Source: Maribacter antarcticus DSM 21422 (GTDB taxonomy: Bacteria > Bacteroidota > Bacteroidia > Flavobacteriales > Flavobacteriaceae). Taken from it: 64,000 nt of DNA. Positions 44,988-53,708 of this stretch are shown here, piece after piece. The notes under the pieces were generated by a model that saw only the letters and a program-made list of their open reading frames with translations, had not been told where the DNA came from and did no database searches. The stretch covers positions 1-64,000 of the forward strand of contig NZ_JHZC01000018.1 of assembly GCF_000621125.1 (NCBI RefSeq), read 5' to 3'. The stretch's first letter is position 1. Each line of letters starts with the position of its first letter. A program made the position numbers and the translations under genes.

Positions 44988-47470
44988 ATGTCTTATAAAT
45001 TATTCCCCCTGTTGCTAACGCTTCTTTTTATGCTTAATTAGCAAAGTACAGAAGCACAACTTTTTAAAAAGAAAAAAATAAGACCGAGAAAGCTGCTGAG
45101 AAGCCCAAAAATGACACCATAAAACCTTCTTGTCGGTCTGTTACCAAAGAGGCAAAAACAGATACCAGTCATTTGATGTGTATGTAGTAGAAGACAAACA
45201 TTACTATGAGATTCCCGACTCGCTCTTAAATAGGGAAATGTTAATGGTAAGCCGTACCTCCAAAACAGCCTCTAAAATCGGTTCAGGTGGTGGTAAGATA
45301 AATACACAAGTTCTACGTTGGGAGAAACGAAACAAAAAAGTACTGCTCCGTGTGGTTTCCCATGGTGTTGTGGCTGCAGATTCCTTACCTATTAATGAAG
45401 TAGTCGTTAATTCTAACTTTAAGCCTGTGTTTTTTGCTTTTGATATTAAAGCATTCAAAAGGGTTCCCTAAATCCAAATACTGCTACTACTGTTATTGAA
45501 TTGGATGCCATGCTCAATAAAGATACGGAGGGGTTGGGAATGCCAGAATTATACAGAAAGAGATATAAGGTTTCCCGTCTCGATGATAGCAGAAGTTTTA
45601 GTGAGCGTATAAAAAGCTTCCCCTTAAACGTTGGGGCCAGACATGTGAAAACCTACGTATCCAGTACACCACCAAGTAACGCCAGCCTAGGTTCTATCCT
45701 TTTAGAAATCAACAACTCTATGATTTTATTACCAAGAGAACCTATGAAAAGACGTTATTTTAATCGTCATGTAGGTTGGTTTGCGAGAGGGCAAGTAGAT
45801 TATGGCTTGGATGCGCAGGAAAGTAAAACAGTTCCCTTTTTGGACCGCTGGCATTTAGCCGTAAAAGACAAGGATGTTGAAAAATAAAAAATGGAATTGG
45901 TGGAGCTTAAAAAACAGATTGTTTATTATGCAGATAGAGCCACACCAAAACAATACGTACCTTTTATCAAATAAGGTGTTGAAGATTAGCAGGTCGCCTT
46001 TGAAGCTCCAGGCTTCAAAGATACCATGATAGCCAAAGACCCCCCAACAGCAAAAGAAAATCAGGAATGGTCTCCAGAAGATGTACGATATTCGGTAGTT
46101 CGTTATTTAGCCTCTCCAATTCCCCACGCGAGTAGTTCTCATGTGAGCGACCCAAGAACTGGTAAAATATTGGAGTCCGATATTAACGCTTAATATAATC
46201 TAATGTACTTATCCAGAAATTGGTACTTTATGCAAACAGCAGCTATTACTCCAGATGCGCAAGGTGTTGCCTTTAGCGACGCTGTTAAAGGCAGACTTAT
46301 CCGTTTTGTTTCCTCCCACGAAGTAGGTCATACTTTAGCGCTTCCATGTAACATGGGAAGTAGTATTGCTTACCCAGTAGGTTCTTTACGTTCTGCAAGT
46401 TTTACCAAGAAATATCACACAACGCCATCAATTATGGACTATGCTCGTTTTAACCACATTGTGCAACCAAGGGACGAAGAGGAAGCCTTAACGCCAGATA
46501 TTGGTATATGCTACCCAATGGGTTTATAAGCCTATCGTGGATAGTATGACTGCTTAGGAAGGAAAAAGTACTTTGAACGGTTGGATTTTAAAACATCTAG
46601 GAGACCCCTTATATCGATTTGGTCACCAACACGTGGGAGATATTGTTGACCCAAGTTCACGAACCGAAGATTTGGGAGACGACGCCGTAAAAACTGGTAG
46701 CTATGGTATTGCAAACTTGAAACGTATTATTCCAAAATTGATAGAATGGACCAAACAAGATGAGGAAAACTACGATGAATTGGGAACACTTTACGAACAA
46801 GTGGTATCTCAGTGCAAGAGGTACATGAGACATGTTTCCAATAATATCGGGGCCGTATATGAAAACTACAAAACGTAGGAACAAGAAGGTGCCGTATACA
46901 CGCACGTTTCAAAAGCGCATCAGCACAATGTATGCTATGCAATCAGGATGAGTTGTGCAAAACCCCCGAATACTTATTGGACCAAGATATTTTCAGCAAA
47001 ACACAATACTCGGGTTTTGCAGAACGTATACTTCCCATGCAGGTCAGAACACTGAACAATACGTTACGTTTAGGAAAAATGCCCAGATTGAAAGAAAATA
47101 AAACAGCTAATGGTTCAGAATCGTATACCTTAATTAATATGACTAGCGAATTACGAAAAGGTATTTGGTCCGAACTCCCTGCAGGTAGAAAAATAGATAG
47201 GTATAGGAGAAATATTCAAAAAGTATATATAGACCGATTAGCATATATAATGACTACGTAAAACCAAGGTAAAAACCAGCTTTTGGAGGATATCAAAAAT
47301 CGACCGTGGTGAATACGAGTCAGTCTGATATTCGTTCTTTGGCGCGCGCCGAATTAAATAATCTAAAAAGAAACATTAGAAATACAGTCCTAAGAATAAC
47401 AGATAGACTGAGCAAGTATCATTTACAAGACAATTCAGAATGTATAGACATGATTTTAGATCCTAAATAG
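44988..47470 (+). pseudogene. Decayed zinc metalloprotease (DUF5117/DUF5118 type)
   Basis: Fragments in three frames, in the right order, reconstruct a secreted protein of about 820 residues. They are a signal peptide with a nonsense TAG, an AQLFKKKK-type start, YQRGKNRYQSFDVYVVEDKHYY, a frame break near 45468 and HVGWFARGQVDYGLD. Stops follow around 45885 and 45972-45987 (VED-stop-QVAFEAPGF), then the zinc motif HEVGHTL near 46318, PSIMDYARFN, NGWILKHLGDPLYRFGHQHVG, and the tail SKYHLQDN...IDMILDPK. The motif that should continue HEVGHTLGLPHN reads HEVGHTLALPCN, so the third zinc ligand is lost too. With at least seven stops and several frame changes the gene is dead. A stem-loop follows at 47470-47496. 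Confidence 0.92.
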
Positions 47471-47649
47471 GTCCCTTAAAAAAGTGATTTTTTAGGGTAT
47501 ATCGGTCAAATGCAAATATCACCGATAAGGGAATTGCATAAACCACAGTTTACTAACATTTGACATCATAAAAAACCCATTTGACAACAATGGGCTTTTT
47601 TGCGTTTAGGTGTGCTTTACCTTTATCATGTAAATAAAAACCCCGAATC

Positions 47650-47826
47650 ATGAATAATAAAATCAAAAGTTTAATTTACCTAAGTTGTTTCATTTTTGCA
47701 TCTGTACTATATAACGCAACCAATGAAGAAAATATACCAGAGCTATCTGACAAAATGGAATTGACTCAAACGAATCAAGTTGCAAACACTCATTCTGAGG
47801 ACTTACAACAGCATACTATTAATTAA
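47650..47826 (+). CDS. 58-residue exported peptide, copy 1
   Basis: The product MNNKIKSLIYLSCFIFASVL... has an N-terminal hydrophobic segment (7-21) like a signal peptide or membrane anchor. A polar acidic tail follows, containing EENIPELSDKMELTQTNQVA and ending SEDLQQHTIN. The second copy, 424 bp downstream, differs at about 13 of 58 residues but keeps the same length and the NQVAxTHSEDLQ segment. Conservation of frame, length and termini while the leaders drift supports a real gene. A stem-loop terminator starts 26 bp after the stop. No family is recognised. Confidence 0.7.
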   Translation: MNNKIKSLIYLSCFIFASVLYNATNEENIPELSDKMELTQTNQVANTHSEDLQQHTIN

Positions 47827-47852
47827 TAACCTACTATTTCCCCGAAACTGGA

Positions 47853-47880
47853 GCGTGGCTAATAGCCATGCTTTTTTTTT
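47853..47880 (+). terminator. Terminator of small gene copy 1
   Basis: GCGTGGCT pairs with AGCCATGC around AAT (8 bp, one G-T) and is followed by nine T. This is a textbook intrinsic terminator. Confidence 0.85.
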
Positions 47881-48073
47881 ATATAGTTTCCGGTAGCAGC
47901 ATAACCTACCTGTTTTTATACGGTATCGACCAATGGTACATTAATCCGATAACTGTAAGTACCTAACTACAAAACCGCCTATCTTCACATCAAAAAACCA
48001 CTAGTTCACAACAACACGCTTTTTTGCGTTTAGGTGTGATTTATCTTTGTAATGTAATTAAAAAACCCAAGCC

Positions 48074-48250
48074 ATGACTAATAAAATCAAAAGTTTAATC
48101 TACCTAAGTTGTTTCGTTTTTGCATCGGTATTATATAACACAACCGTAGAAGAAAATACCCGAGAGTTATCTAAAAAAATAGAATTAACTCAAGCGAATC
48201 AAGTTGCAGAAACACACTCAGAAGACTTACAACATCAGACTATTAATTAA
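48074..48250 (+). CDS. 58-residue exported peptide, copy 2
   Basis: The product MTNKIKSLIYLSCFVFASVL... is the paralogue of the gene at 47650, with the same length, the same hydrophobic N-terminus and the tail NQVAETHSEDLQHQTIN. Its upstream box TATCTTTG fits the Bacteroidota -7 consensus better than the TACCTTTA of copy 1, so this copy may be the more strongly expressed. A terminator with the same stem follows. Function is unknown. A membrane-active or secreted peptide is possible. Confidence 0.7.
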   Translation: MTNKIKSLIYLSCFVFASVLYNTTVEENTRELSKKIELTQANQVAETHSEDLQHQTIN

Positions 48251-48276
48251 TAACCTACTTGCATCCCTTATTTGAA

Positions 48277-48300
48277 GCGTGGCTAATAGCCAGGCTTTTT
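48277..48300 (+). terminator. Terminator of small gene copy 2
   Basis: GCGTGGCT-AAT-AGCCAGGC, with one mismatch, is followed by a T-run. It is the duplicate of the terminator at 47853. Confidence 0.8.
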
Positions 48301-48409
48301 TGTTTTATGTCTGTTGCTCCTTCGTTAAAGCTTCCCTAAAATAGGAAACGTGCTTTAAACCTTTAGGGAAATTAAAAGTCCTAGGAGCAAATCATTAAAA
48401 TATAAAGAC

Positions 48410-48838
48410 ATGAAAAAATTAGCACTTATCTTAGTATTGTTATCAGGCGTTTAGTTAACAGCTCAAAGACATGAAGGCGAACGAAACGGAATGAAAGATT
48501 TAAATCCGAAACAAATAGTTACTCTACAAACAAAACTAATGACTTTGGTTTTAGAGTAAATCAAAACCAACAAAAAGAAGTTGAACCGATACTGTTGGCC
48601 AATACAAAACTAAGGAAAACTATACTGGGGCAACGGAAAGCAAAAAGAGACGAAGACACCAGACCAACAAAGGAAGAACGATTTACCATACAAAACGAGC
48701 AGCTTGATCATATGATAGCTCAAAAGCAGAGATGAAAAAACTAGTAACGGACGAACAGTTTAGTAAATGGGAAAAAACACAAGACAAAAGACAGGAAGGA
48801 AAAAAAGGTCGTGGACATAGAAAATCGAAACGCTAAAC
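48410..48838 (+). pseudogene. Decayed Spy/CpxP-like periplasmic protein
   Basis: The pieces read in order as a 140-residue helical, basic periplasmic protein. MKKLALILVLLSGV is followed by a TAG where Gln is expected, then LTAQRHEGERNGMKDLNPKQIVTLQTK. A break near 48555 changes frame to VNQNQQKEVEPILLANTKLR and KRDEDTRPTKEERFTIQNEQLDHMI. A second break near 48733 leads to AEMKKLVTDEQFSKWEKTQD and a Lys/Arg-rich end. The pattern LTPEQ..LQTKKMT...LT..QQ matches Spy-like chaperones common in flavobacteria. One nonsense codon and two frame changes argue against function. Confidence 0.85.
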
Positions 48839-48865
48839 CTTCGAAGAACAAAACAGAATAAGTAG

Positions 48866-48897
48866 AGCCACGTTCATATGAACGTGGCTTTCTTTTT
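48866..48897. terminator. Palindromic terminator
   Basis: A perfect 24-nt palindrome at 48866-48889 (half-site AGCCACGTTCAT) is followed by TTCTTTTTC. It would terminate the transcript of the dead Spy-like gene. Confidence 0.75.
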
Positions 48898-49065
48898 CGC
48901 ATAGTGCAGCAGTTTAACACGCAATATTTGTTCTAAATAGCAAGAGTAATAGAAGGTAAAACCTCATCAACCTTTATCGCGTTCAATATGCAGCCAAACC
49001 TAATAGCTCATGCATATAGCAGCGGGAAAATTTTAGTACTAACCCTTAATTGATTATTTTGAGGT

Positions 49066-50985
49066 ATGCAAAATACCATTTCGGATAGAATTGCCGATTT
49101 CCTTAAGAAATACCCCCCATTTTCCTATCTACCAATGGAGGAACTTCAAACTTTTACACCAGAAATAACCATAGTTTACAAGGAAAAAAATACTATTGTT
49201 TTTAAACGAAATTCTGCCCCACATCTCTTTTTTTATGTGGTACATAAAGGAGCTATCGGGCTTATTCGCCAAGAGGATGGTATTGTTTTAGATATTTGTG
49301 ATGAAGGTGATATTTTTGGGTTACGACCGCTAATGGCGAACGAGAATTACAGACTCGAAGCCAAGGCTCAAGAAGAAAGTATTCTCTATGCCATCCCCAT
49401 AACACTTTTTAAACCTATTGTTAAAGAGTACGTTGAGATCGGGAATTTTTTAGTGGAAAGTTTTGCATCTAACACCAGAAACCCATACTCCAATACACAT
49501 AAAGGCCAACTATTAGGAGATACCGCGCAATTTAATCCGAACAACTCAGGTTCTAGATTATTAGACGTACAGCAGGTGGAATACAGCTCAAAGATAATAA
49601 GTTGTAAACCTAGCACAAGAATACAGACCCTTGCCAAAAAAATGTCTAAAAAGAATATTGGCGCCATACTGATAGAAAAGGAAGGCCTTCCCTTCGGCAT
49701 AATAACCGATAAGGATTTTCGAAATAAAGTGGTCACGGGTATCGTTCCTATAACGGCTAAAGCTAAAGCGATTATGTCCAGCCCTGTAATTACCTATCCC
49801 AGTAATTTGACGATTACCCAAGCACAAATGGCTATGATGAAAAGCGGCATCAGTCACTTGGTACTCACCGAGGATGGCACACCCAACACAAATGCCATCG
49901 GAATCCTTTCCAAACACGATGTCATGCTTTCCTTGGGTAATAACCCAGCAGTTTTGGTCAAAGCAACAAAACGCTGTACGCAGGTAGATGAGCTAAAGGC
50001 CATTAGAAAAGGTGTTATGAACTTATTGAAAGGATATCTGGAACAAAACATCCCCATGAGCCTTACTTCGAAAATAATTTCCGAACTCAACGATGCGTGC
50101 GCCAAACAGGTGATTCGACTCTCCTTAAAACAGATGGACACCCCTCCTCCTGTTGAATTCGCCTGGTTGGCCATGGGAAGCCAAGGAAGAAGTGAGCAGC
50201 TACTGCATACCGATCAAGACAATGCCTTGGTATTTGCAACGGTTACAGAAAATAACTTAGAAGAAACGCGTACGTACTTTTTACGGTTAGCAAAATTAAT
50301 TACAAATGGCCTCCACGAAATAGGATATGCTTATTGCCCTGCGGATATGATGGCCTCCAATCCTAAATGGTGTTTGAGTGTTGATGAATTTAAAGAGACT
50401 ACCACTAAATGGATTACTAATCCTGGGCCAGACGAGGTGCTTTTATCCTCCATTTTCTTTGATTACAACCTAGCCTATGGCAGCAAAGAACTTACTGATG
50501 AATTAGCATCCCATATATTTAAAACCGTAGAAAGCTATCCCATTTTCTTGACCCATTTGGCCAGTGGAGCCTTACAGAATCCTTCACCATCTGGCTTCTT
50601 TAGAAAATTTTTAGTGGAACAAGACGGCCTTCATAAAGACTTTTTTGATTTGAAACGTCGGGCCTTAATGCCCTTGATAGACGCTGCTAGAGTACTAATT
50701 CTATCCCATCACATAAAAGGAATAAACAACACGTGGCAACGCTACGAAAAACTAGCCCTTTTGGAACCTAACAATGCTGAATTATACCTTGCTTGCTCCT
50801 ACTCAAGTAAAGCACTATTGAAATTCAGAACGCGCCAAGGTTTATTACACAACGATTCTGGTCGTTTTATTTCCTTAGAACAACTAAATAAGGAAGAACG
50901 TATGAAACTAAAGCGAACCTTTTCATCTGTCAAGGATATTCAGGAAGTACTATCCGTACGTTTTATGACCGCTATTGTACGCTGA
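49066..50985 (+). CDS. cNMP-CBS-DUF294 nucleotidyltransferase-like protein
   Basis: The 639-residue soluble protein has four modules. A cyclic-nucleotide-binding fold (about 20-140) contains LFFYVVHKGAIGLIRQEDG and DEGDIFGLRPLM. Two CBS motifs (about 180-295) include KKMSKKNIGAILIEKEGLPFG and TDKDFRN. A GlnD-like nucleotidyltransferase domain (DUF294) has GSQGRSEQLLHTDQDNALVF near 370. A helical DUF294 C-terminal domain completes it. Such proteins sit beside acetate/solute symporter and exonuclease genes in many bacteria, as here, and are thought to regulate the symporter or acetate flux. The nucleotide signal and target are not known. Its end overlaps the region of the next start. Confidence 0.9.
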   Translation: MQNTISDRIADFLKKYPPFSYLPMEELQTFTPEITIVYKEKNTIVFKRNSAPHLFFYVVHKGAIGLIRQEDGIVLDICDEGDIFGLRPLMANENYRLEAKAQEESILYAIPITLFKPIVKEYVEIGNFLVESFASNTRNPYSNTHKGQLLGDTAQFNPNNSGSRLLDVQQVEYSSKIISCKPSTRIQTLAKKMSKKNIGAILIEKEGLPFGIITDKDFRNKVVTGIVPITAKAKAIMSSPVITYPSNLTITQAQMAMMKSGISHLVLTEDGTPNTNAIGILSKHDVMLSLGNNPAVLVKATKRCTQVDELKAIRKGVMNLLKGYLEQNIPMSLTSKIISELNDACAKQVIRLSLKQMDTPPPVEFAWLAMGSQGRSEQLLHTDQDNALVFATVTENNLEETRTYFLRLAKLITNGLHEIGYAYCPADMMASNPKWCLSVDEFKETTTKWITNPGPDEVLLSSIFFDYNLAYGSKELTDELASHIFKTVESYPIFLTHLASGALQNPSPSGFFRKFLVEQDGLHKDFFDLKRRALMPLIDAARVLILSHHIKGINNTWQRYEKLALLEPNNAELYLACSYSSKALLKFRTRQGLLHNDSGRFISLEQLNKEERMKLKRTFSSVKDIQEVLSVRFMTAIVR

Positions 50986-50986
50986 T

Positions 50987-51646
50987 ATGTTTAAAAAAAA
51001 GACCTATCCCGACTTTTGGAACAAATACGCAGATTCGTTTGACAACGGATTACCCAATTTGGTTCAAGACAACAAATTTGTGGTCTTGGATACAGAAACG
51101 ACAGGGTTTAATGTAAAAGAAGACCGAATTTTAAGTATCGGCGCCTTGGTCCTTCAACAGCAAACAATACCACCTAAACAGGCTTTTGAGCTTTTTGTTG
51201 AACAAGAACACTACAACGCCGAAACGGTTAAGATTCATGGAATATTAAAGCGAGGTTCAACGAAAAGAATCACCGAACTACAAGCCTTAAAAAGAATTCT
51301 TGAAACCCTTAAAAATAGTGTTTTAGTGGCGCACCATACGGTTTATGATGTTGCTATGATTAATAATGCACTCAAACGAAACGGCCTACCCAAGCTTAAA
51401 AACAAATCCCTCGATACGGCTAGCTTATACTTTAAAACGGTAACTAAACTAAAAAAAGAGGAGTTAGAATCCCATATCACCTTAGACGATTTGGCTAAAA
51501 TCTATGACATTTCTAAAAAAGACCGCCACACAGCCCTAGGCGATGCCTATATAACTGCAATAGCATTTCTACATATTTTAGAAAAACTAAAGCCCACCAC
51601 ACTCAACGATTTGTTGAAGCGTGACGGGCTTTTTAATTTTTACTAA
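50987..51646 (+). CDS. DEDDh 3'-5' exonuclease (DnaQ/PolC-like)
   Basis: From the ATG at 50987, which follows the upstream TGA by 1 bp, the product has 219 residues. The exonuclease motifs are complete: Exo I Asp35/Glu37 in VVLDTETTG, Exo II Asp121 in VYDVAMINNAL, and Exo III His181 and Asp186 in DRHTALGDAY. Length fits the stand-alone DnaQ-like proteins that accompany DUF294-CBS proteins near acetate symporters rather than a polymerase proofreading subunit. The nucleic acid substrate is unknown. It converges with acs, leaving 4 bp between the stops. Confidence 0.9.
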   Translation: MFKKKTYPDFWNKYADSFDNGLPNLVQDNKFVVLDTETTGFNVKEDRILSIGALVLQQQTIPPKQAFELFVEQEHYNAETVKIHGILKRGSTKRITELQALKRILETLKNSVLVAHHTVYDVAMINNALKRNGLPKLKNKSLDTASLYFKTVTKLKKEELESHITLDDLAKIYDISKKDRHTALGDAYITAIAFLHILEKLKPTTLNDLLKRDGLFNFY

Positions 51647-51650
51647 TTCA

Positions 51651-53558
51651 TTACAAAGCTTCATCTATAATCTGCTGTACTACTTCTGGATTCAATAATG
51701 TAGAAGTATCCCCAAGATTACTGGTATCCTTTGACGCTATTTTTCTTAAAATCCGTCGCATAATTTTTCCACTTCTTGTTTTAGGAAGTCCAGGAACAAA
51801 TTGAATTTTATCCAACTTGGCAATAGGCCCAATATGCTCTGTAATTACTTGGTTAATTTCTTTCTTTAAGTTGTCTCGGTCACGGGACTCGCCTGTTTCC
51901 TTTAAAATCACATAACCATATAGCGCATTCCCTTTGATATCATGAGGAAAACCTACAATAGCAGATTCTGCCACCGCAGGGTGTTCATTAATGGCATCCT
52001 CAATAGGTGCTGTACCCAAATTATGACCGGAAACGATGATAACATCATCTACGCGACCCGTAATACGGTAATAACCCACCTCATCCCTAAGAGCACCATC
52101 ACCAGTAAAATACATATCCTTAAAAGCTGAGAAATACGTTTCTTTATAGCGCTGATGGTTTCCCCAAATAGTGCGAGCCATAGCGGGCCATGGGAATTTG
52201 ATACATAACCTGCCATCTACCTGATTCCCTGTGATTTCTTTACCATTCTCGTCCATTAACGCAGGTTGTATTCCGGGTAAAGGCAATGTAGCATAGGTTG
52301 GTTTTGTTGGGGTTGAAAAGGGTATAGGAGAAATTAAGATTCCGCCTGTCTCCGTCTGCCACCACGTATCTACGATTGGACATTTTTTGTCACCTACATG
52401 GTCATTATACCAATGCCAGGCCTCTTCGTTTATGGGCTCCCCTACAGTACCTAATACTTTTAGGCTAGAAAGGTCATGGTTTGTTACAAAATCAAGATTT
52501 TCCTTAGCCAAGGCTCTAATAGCAGTTGGAGCGGTATAAAACTGGGTGACCTTATGCTTTTGAACTACATCCCAAAAACGACCAAAATCGGGATAAGAAG
52601 GAACACCCTCGAACATGACGGTAGTTGCTCCATTTGCTAGGGGTCCGTAAACAATATAGGAATGACCCGTTATCCATCCTATATCTGCAGTACACCAGTA
52701 AATATCATTTTCATGATACTGAAAAACATTTTTGAAGGTATAAGCAGTATACACCATATACCCTGCTGTGGTATGCACCATTCCCTTAGGTTTACCCGTA
52801 GAACCGGACGTATATAAGATAAAAAGTGGGTCTTCGGCATCCATAACCTCCGGAGGGTAATCAGCATAAGCTTCTTCCATTAAAGGCGCCATCCATTCGT
52901 CCCTACCTTCTTTCATATAGAGATCCGAATTTGTCCGCTTAACTACGAGCACGTTTTCGACATCCGGACAAGCATCCATAGCATCGTCTACAATACCTTT
53001 TAAATCTATTATTTTCTTACCTCGGTAAGAACCATCGGAGGTAATAACCATTTTCGCACCACAATCGTTGACTCTAGTAGCAACCGCAGTAGAAGAAAAG
53101 CCAGCAAAAACTACAGAATGCACGGCACCGATTCTTGCACAGGCCAAAAGCGAGATAGCCAATTCTGGTATCATGGGTAAATAAATCACAACTCGGTCTC
53201 CCTTCTTAATCCCCTTATCACTAAGTACATTCGCCATTTTACAAACGCGCTCCTTTAGCTCATTGTATGTAATATGTTGAGCGTCTTCATCTGGGTTATT
53301 TGGCTCGAAAAGGATGGCCGTTTTATCTCCTCGTATATTTAAATGCCTGTCTATACAGTTTTCCGTAATATTTAATTTAGCACCCTCGAACCATTTTATT
53401 TCGGGCTTAGAAAAATCCCAATCCAATACCTTGTCCCATTTCTTGCGCCATACAAAATGTTCTTCAGCTATCTCATCCCAAAAACTTTCAGGGTTTCTAA
53501 CTGATTTACGATATACTTGATAGTACTCCTCAAAATGTTTGATATGGTAATTGCTCAT
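51651..53558 (-). CDS. acs: Acetyl-CoA synthetase (acetate-CoA ligase)
   Basis: The 635-residue cytoplasmic enzyme converts acetate, ATP and CoA to acetyl-CoA. Motifs are the adenylation signature LYTSGSTGKPKGMVHT (about 261), the acetyl-site region DTWWQTETGG, GHNLGTAPIEDAI, and the C-terminal PKTRSGKIMRR with Lys598, the residue regulated by acetylation in Acs enzymes. Length is slightly under the 650 of the E. coli enzyme. It lies downstream of the symporter genes on the same strand, with its own TAnnTTTG promoter in the 150-bp gap, so acetate uptake and activation are encoded together. Confidence 0.97.
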   Translation of the reverse strand: MSNYHIKHFEEYYQVYRKSVRNPESFWDEIAEEHFVWRKKWDKVLDWDFSKPEIKWFEGAKLNITENCIDRHLNIRGDKTAILFEPNNPDEDAQHITYNELKERVCKMANVLSDKGIKKGDRVVIYLPMIPELAISLLACARIGAVHSVVFAGFSSTAVATRVNDCGAKMVITSDGSYRGKKIIDLKGIVDDAMDACPDVENVLVVKRTNSDLYMKEGRDEWMAPLMEEAYADYPPEVMDAEDPLFILYTSGSTGKPKGMVHTTAGYMVYTAYTFKNVFQYHENDIYWCTADIGWITGHSYIVYGPLANGATTVMFEGVPSYPDFGRFWDVVQKHKVTQFYTAPTAIRALAKENLDFVTNHDLSSLKVLGTVGEPINEEAWHWYNDHVGDKKCPIVDTWWQTETGGILISPIPFSTPTKPTYATLPLPGIQPALMDENGKEITGNQVDGRLCIKFPWPAMARTIWGNHQRYKETYFSAFKDMYFTGDGALRDEVGYYRITGRVDDVIIVSGHNLGTAPIEDAINEHPAVAESAIVGFPHDIKGNALYGYVILKETGESRDRDNLKKEINQVITEHIGPIAKLDKIQFVPGLPKTRSGKIMRRILRKIASKDTSNLGDTSTLLNPEVVQQIIDEAL

Positions 53559-53634
53559 GTAAGTCCGGTTTTTAATTAACGTTCAATACGACACACTGAT
53601 TTTTAGATTGCTATCAAAAGTCAAATGATTATTT

Positions 53635-53642
53635 CAAATATA
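53635..53642 (-). promoter_or_regulatory. acs -7 box
   Basis: TATATTTG on the minus strand fits TAnnTTTG and lies 77 bp upstream of the acs ATG, within the symporter-acs gap. The -33 element is imperfect. Confidence 0.5.
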
Positions 53643-53708
53643 ATTACAAAAGAATCGAATTTCTAAACGAAAAACCTTTCTTTTCGACCAGTTACCCATC
53701 AGGAATCA

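Larger units (their letters stand above)
47563..48410 (+). repeat. 424-bp tandem duplication carrying a small gene twice
   Basis: Two copies offset by 424 bp begin near 47563 and 47987. Each holds a leader with TTTTTTGCGTTTAGGTGTG, a TAnCTTTG/A -7-like box, a 58-codon gene and a stem-loop terminator built on TGGCTAATAGCCA. The copies are about 75-80% alike by eye, with the coding part best conserved, so the duplication is old and selection appears to act on the protein. Confidence 0.8.
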
